Shown in pieces: positions 61,491-64,000 of a stretch of 64,000 bases of DNA (position 1 is its first letter; every line of letters starts with the position of its first letter). This DNA is from Fibrella aestuarina BUZ 2 (GTDB lineage: Bacteria; Bacteroidota; Bacteroidia; Cytophagales; Spirosomataceae): NCBI RefSeq assembly GCF_000331105.1, contig NC_020054.1, forward strand, positions 4,742,555 through 4,806,554, in the 5' to 3' direction. A program made the translations under genes and the position numbers. Below the pieces are notes generated by a model. That model was given only the letters and a program-made list of their open reading frames with translations. It was not told the origin of the DNA and did no database searches.

Positions 61491-63386
61491 ATGTTTATTA
61501 AGAAATTTAATGTAAAAAATTACAAGTCTATAGTTGATTCAGGTGATTGTTACTTAGAAGCAGATATGACTATACTTGCTGGAAAAAATGAAAGTGGAAA
61601 ATCCTCAATACTAGAAGCACTACACGACTTTAACGTATCAAATAGCATTGATAGAAGTTCCGTACCTCTTGATAAGAGGCCGGAAGATCTCGCGATATCT
61701 ATAACCTTTTTAGCTTCAGAAAATGAAATTAAGGACTATTTAGGAATACGTGCAGTTTCTTTTGAAAATGGATGGCTGGAGATCACCGTAACCAAAGATT
61801 TTTACGATAGATATTTTATCCAGAAAGATTTGCTATCATTCCTCAAATTAGTAGACATACATTCGCCCGAATATTTAAAAAAAGAAAAAGAATTATTACA
61901 GGATTCATATAATGAATTCAAAGATATCTATGAGGAATTTGCTACGTCCATCAATCTGACAGACCTTTTTGTATTTGACAGTTCAGATATTGAAGGTTCC
62001 AGAGAGAATTTGCAATCTGAAATAGAGGCTCTTGTAGGCTTAAAAGAAGAAGATAATGATGATACAACACAAAGTACTCTAAGCAGCTACATAAAAATAT
62101 TAAGCAACTTTTACAATGTGCTCAGTATTGTTTTAGATCAAGAGCAGAGCAACAAAGAGCAATGGGACAAATTCTTATCTTTTTTGCCTAATTTTATAAT
62201 ATTTAAATCATTTGAAGATATTTTACCAAACAGTATATCTTTTGAAAAACTCAAAGAGTCACCATTTATCCAAGATCTCGCATCAGTTAGTAGTATTGAT
62301 GTTGAACTATTATTATCAAGCGATACTCGCCGTAAAATAAAGCACAAGGGCGACATAAATTTTAACATAAACACCACTTACTCAACATATTGGAACCAAG
62401 ACAAGACTGAGTTAAAAATTGATTGGGATTCAAATGATTTAACCTTCTGGGTTGAAGAAGAATCGGAATTATATAGCCCAACTCAGAGAAGCAAGGGGAA
62501 ACAATGGCATCTATCATTCTATTTAAAGACTTCAGCTAGGACTATTGACAATAAAACAAATATTCTCTTAGTTGATGAACCAGGCCTGTTTTTACACGCT
62601 AAAGCTCAGAGAGACATATATGATAGATTATTAAATACATCTCAAAATCAAAATATACAGTCTTTATTTACAACGCATTCACCATACCTTATTCGTCATG
62701 ATGAACTTCAAAGAATAAGGTTAGTCCAGAAAAGCAGTATCAAATTAGGCACACAAATTATTTCAAAACTACATGCTGTCTCTGATAAAGAGACATTGAC
62801 CCCGATAATGACTGCTATTGGCTTAGAATTGAACCAAGGTATTCAAAACATTAATCAAGCAAACAACATTGTCGTTGAAGGCCCGTCAGATGTGCATTAT
62901 TTTAATGCCTTTTCAACTCTAATTAATGATAAGAGCATAAATTTTGTATTTGGCGGTGGCTCAGGTAATATGGGAAACATTGGCGCCATACTTACCGGAT
63001 GGGGATGTAACGTTGGATACATCTATGATAATGATAAGGGCAAAGCTGATGGAGTGAAAAATTTGAAAAACACTTGGTTTGTTGATGGAAGTCAAATATT
63101 TTCAGTAACAGATATACTGAACGGATCTATAGAAGACATCTTTACAGTAGAAGAGTTCAAGCTCTATATATTGGAGGATGAAGAACAAGAAATATCAGGA
63201 ACAGTGTCTGATTTTATGAAAAGCTCAGGTAAGTTCAAGTCTAAAATCAATAAGGTACTTGCTTCAAAAAAATTCTTAACATCTGTAAATAAAAAATCTG
63301 TCAACTTATCTGAAGAAACCTTAACAAAAATTCGCAACGTTTTTGAAAATCTGAAAAGTATATTCTATAATTCGCATAATAGTTAG
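61491..63386 (+). CDS. OLD-family ATPase/TOPRIM nuclease (candidate phage defence)
   Basis: A 631-aa protein of the OLD (overcoming lysogenization defect) type. An ABC-like ATPase starts it (KKFNVKNYKSIVDSG, Walker A AGKNESGKSS at 30-39); Walker B is ILLVDEPGLFLHAKAQ (about 360), followed by LFTTHSPYLI. The TOPRIM nuclease domain follows with NIVVEGPSDVHYFNAF (about 460), FVFGGGSGNMG and the acidic IYDNDKGKADG (about 512). Stand-alone OLD genes are class 1; no UvrD-like helicase neighbour (Gabija-like) is seen. The gene is very AT-rich compared with the window, a sign of recent transfer. It lies between two recombinase genes and is probable cargo. Confidence 0.88.
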   Translation: MFIKKFNVKNYKSIVDSGDCYLEADMTILAGKNESGKSSILEALHDFNVSNSIDRSSVPLDKRPEDLAISITFLASENEIKDYLGIRAVSFENGWLEITVTKDFYDRYFIQKDLLSFLKLVDIHSPEYLKKEKELLQDSYNEFKDIYEEFATSINLTDLFVFDSSDIEGSRENLQSEIEALVGLKEEDNDDTTQSTLSSYIKILSNFYNVLSIVLDQEQSNKEQWDKFLSFLPNFIIFKSFEDILPNSISFEKLKESPFIQDLASVSSIDVELLLSSDTRRKIKHKGDINFNINTTYSTYWNQDKTELKIDWDSNDLTFWVEEESELYSPTQRSKGKQWHLSFYLKTSARTIDNKTNILLVDEPGLFLHAKAQRDIYDRLLNTSQNQNIQSLFTTHSPYLIRHDELQRIRLVQKSSIKLGTQIISKLHAVSDKETLTPIMTAIGLELNQGIQNINQANNIVVEGPSDVHYFNAFSTLINDKSINFVFGGGSGNMGNIGAILTGWGCNVGYIYDNDKGKADGVKNLKNTWFVDGSQIFSVTDILNGSIEDIFTVEEFKLYILEDEEQEISGTVSDFMKSSGKFKSKINKVLASKKFLTSVNKKSVNLSEETLTKIRNVFENLKSIFYNSHNS

Positions 63387-63401
63387 TGTTTGTTTGAAAC
63401 T

Positions 63402-63455
63402 ACCACAATAAGCTCATCCTGTTTCGATGCCGCTTACTGCTAACACATTATTGTG
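63402..63455. terminator. Weak inverted repeat between convergent genes
   Basis: Eight-bp arms CACAATAA (63402-63409) and TTATTGTG (63448-63455) lie between the convergent OLD-type and integrase genes. It may act as a weak terminator. Confidence 0.3.
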
Positions 63456-63485
63456 TCAACATTTGTTTTGACGTGTGAAATTATA

Positions 63486-64000
63486 TCATTTGATAAAGTG
63501 ATCGAAAACATTGATCTGCTCCCGCTTCCGTCGCTCGCTCAAATGAACATACAGCATAGTTGTTTTAATTGAACTGTGGCCCATGTAGGCTTGAAGTGTT
63601 ACCACATCGCCGCCTAGCTCAATGAAGTTAGTGCCAAATGTATGTCGGGCAGTGTGAGTGCTCATCTTAATAGTCCAGCCAAGCGAATCCGCGATTTTGC
63701 GTAATTGTCGGTTGGTGTATTGCTCGGTATACGTGGCAAAAAGCCGACCAGCATTTGCCGTTATAAACCGCTTGGCAATGGGGTATAAAGGAATGGATAT
63801 CGTCTTGTGTTTGCTGTTGCGTGTCTTATGGGCGTTGAACACTAGGCAGTCCTCAAGGATGTCTTCTGCCTTAACGCGTTGAATGTCAGAACAGGCCAGT
63901 GAAGCAGGAGAACAGAAGATATTAGAGGATGCAGTACTTGGCGGCCGGTAAGTGGGGTTATCCCTGATGGCACGTGCATTACTTGCACCGACGGTGCGGT
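63486..64000 (-). CDS. Tyrosine-type site-specific integrase (partial, N-terminus outside window)
   Basis: The frame stays open from the stop at 63486 to the right edge, so the gene continues beyond the window; the GTG at 63842 is internal, not a start. Catalytic features: STHTARHTFGTNFIE (His-x-x-Arg), MGHSSIKTTMLYVHL (His and nucleophile Tyr). Upstream, IFCSPASLACSDIQRVKAEDIL corresponds to the region normally reading TGLRxSD; the first catalytic Arg appears as Ala, and the segment before it (RDNPTYRPPSTASSN) seems short. It may be a divergent or internally deleted integrase. It belongs to the mobile segment with the recombinase and OLD genes. Confidence 0.85.
   Translation of the reverse strand, partial: RTVGASNARAIRDNPTYRPPSTASSNIFCSPASLACSDIQRVKAEDILEDCLVFNAHKTRNSKHKTISIPLYPIAKRFITANAGRLFATYTEQYTNRQLRKIADSLGWTIKMSTHTARHTFGTNFIELGGDVVTLQAYMGHSSIKTTMLYVHLSERRKREQINVFDHFIK

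Noticed and set aside
61491..63386. Complete Gabija (GajA+GajB) system
   Set aside because: The OLD-type protein fits GajA only in general layout; no UvrD-like helicase gene is next to it, and the neighbours are recombinases.
1..64000. tRNA, rRNA or riboswitch
   Set aside because: I looked for T-loop words and typical leader structures and found none convincing, including no cobalamin riboswitch before the B12-type radical SAM or the TonB receptor.

Overview
The window looks like chromosome from a Gram-negative Bacteroidota, most likely of the Cytophagales (Spirosoma-like). The signs are: TonB-dependent outer-membrane receptors, a type IX secretion (T9SS) sorting domain, very large Fn3/surface proteins, TAnnTTTG-type -7 promoter boxes, many small lipoproteins and a GC-rich coding background. 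The genus is inference; no rRNA or tRNA gene was seen.

Layout. 1-6.5 kb: end of an unknown gene, a small coiled-coil protein, a class III aminotransferase, an envelope protein, and a three-gene minus-strand cluster (GCS2/YbdK-type carboxylate-amine ligase, class I glutamine amidotransferase, ATP-grasp-like protein) that looks like an amide-ligation pathway. 6.5-25.5 kb: mostly housekeeping and stress genes (B12-type radical SAM, PhoD, cystathionine beta-synthase, GlnRS, M1-like peptidase, Ada-like repair protein, spore-photoproduct-lyase-like radical SAM, EEP hydrolase, TonB receptor, pentapeptide protein, Crp-family regulator). 25.6-35.6 kb: secreted proteins, a second outer-membrane receptor flanked by 66-bp direct repeats, a PAS histidine kinase, a membrane protein, an esterase and a prolyl oligopeptidase.

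35.7-52.4 kb: the most striking block, a tightly packed five-gene minus-strand operon: outer-membrane barrel, 2801-aa TANFOR-like giant, 708-aa Fn3 protein, nine-Fn3 T9SS cargo, small lipoprotein. Just upstream lies a NarL/LuxR-type response regulator. An 18-bp sequence (one mismatch between copies) sits 22-23 nt upstream of a TAnnTTTG box at both the operon and the regulator promoter, suggesting that the regulator, or a shared factor, controls both. In two genes of this operon the N-terminus is encoded by a palindromic intergenic-type repeat read in frame.

52.5-60.6 kb: RluB-type pseudouridine synthase with a ~360-residue Arg/Asp-rich tail, patatin, MBL hydrolase, SulP transporter, divergent HxlR/DsbA-like pair, lipoprotein. 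60.6-64 kb: a mobile segment with a serine recombinase, a very AT-rich OLD-family ATPase/TOPRIM nuclease (candidate phage defence) and a tyrosine integrase running off the right edge.

Two window-wide features stand out. Gene junctions carry long, near-perfect inverted repeats, some built from 7-bp units. The octamer GGTACGTT/AACGTACC is strongly over-represented in the host DNA and was not seen in the mobile segment.
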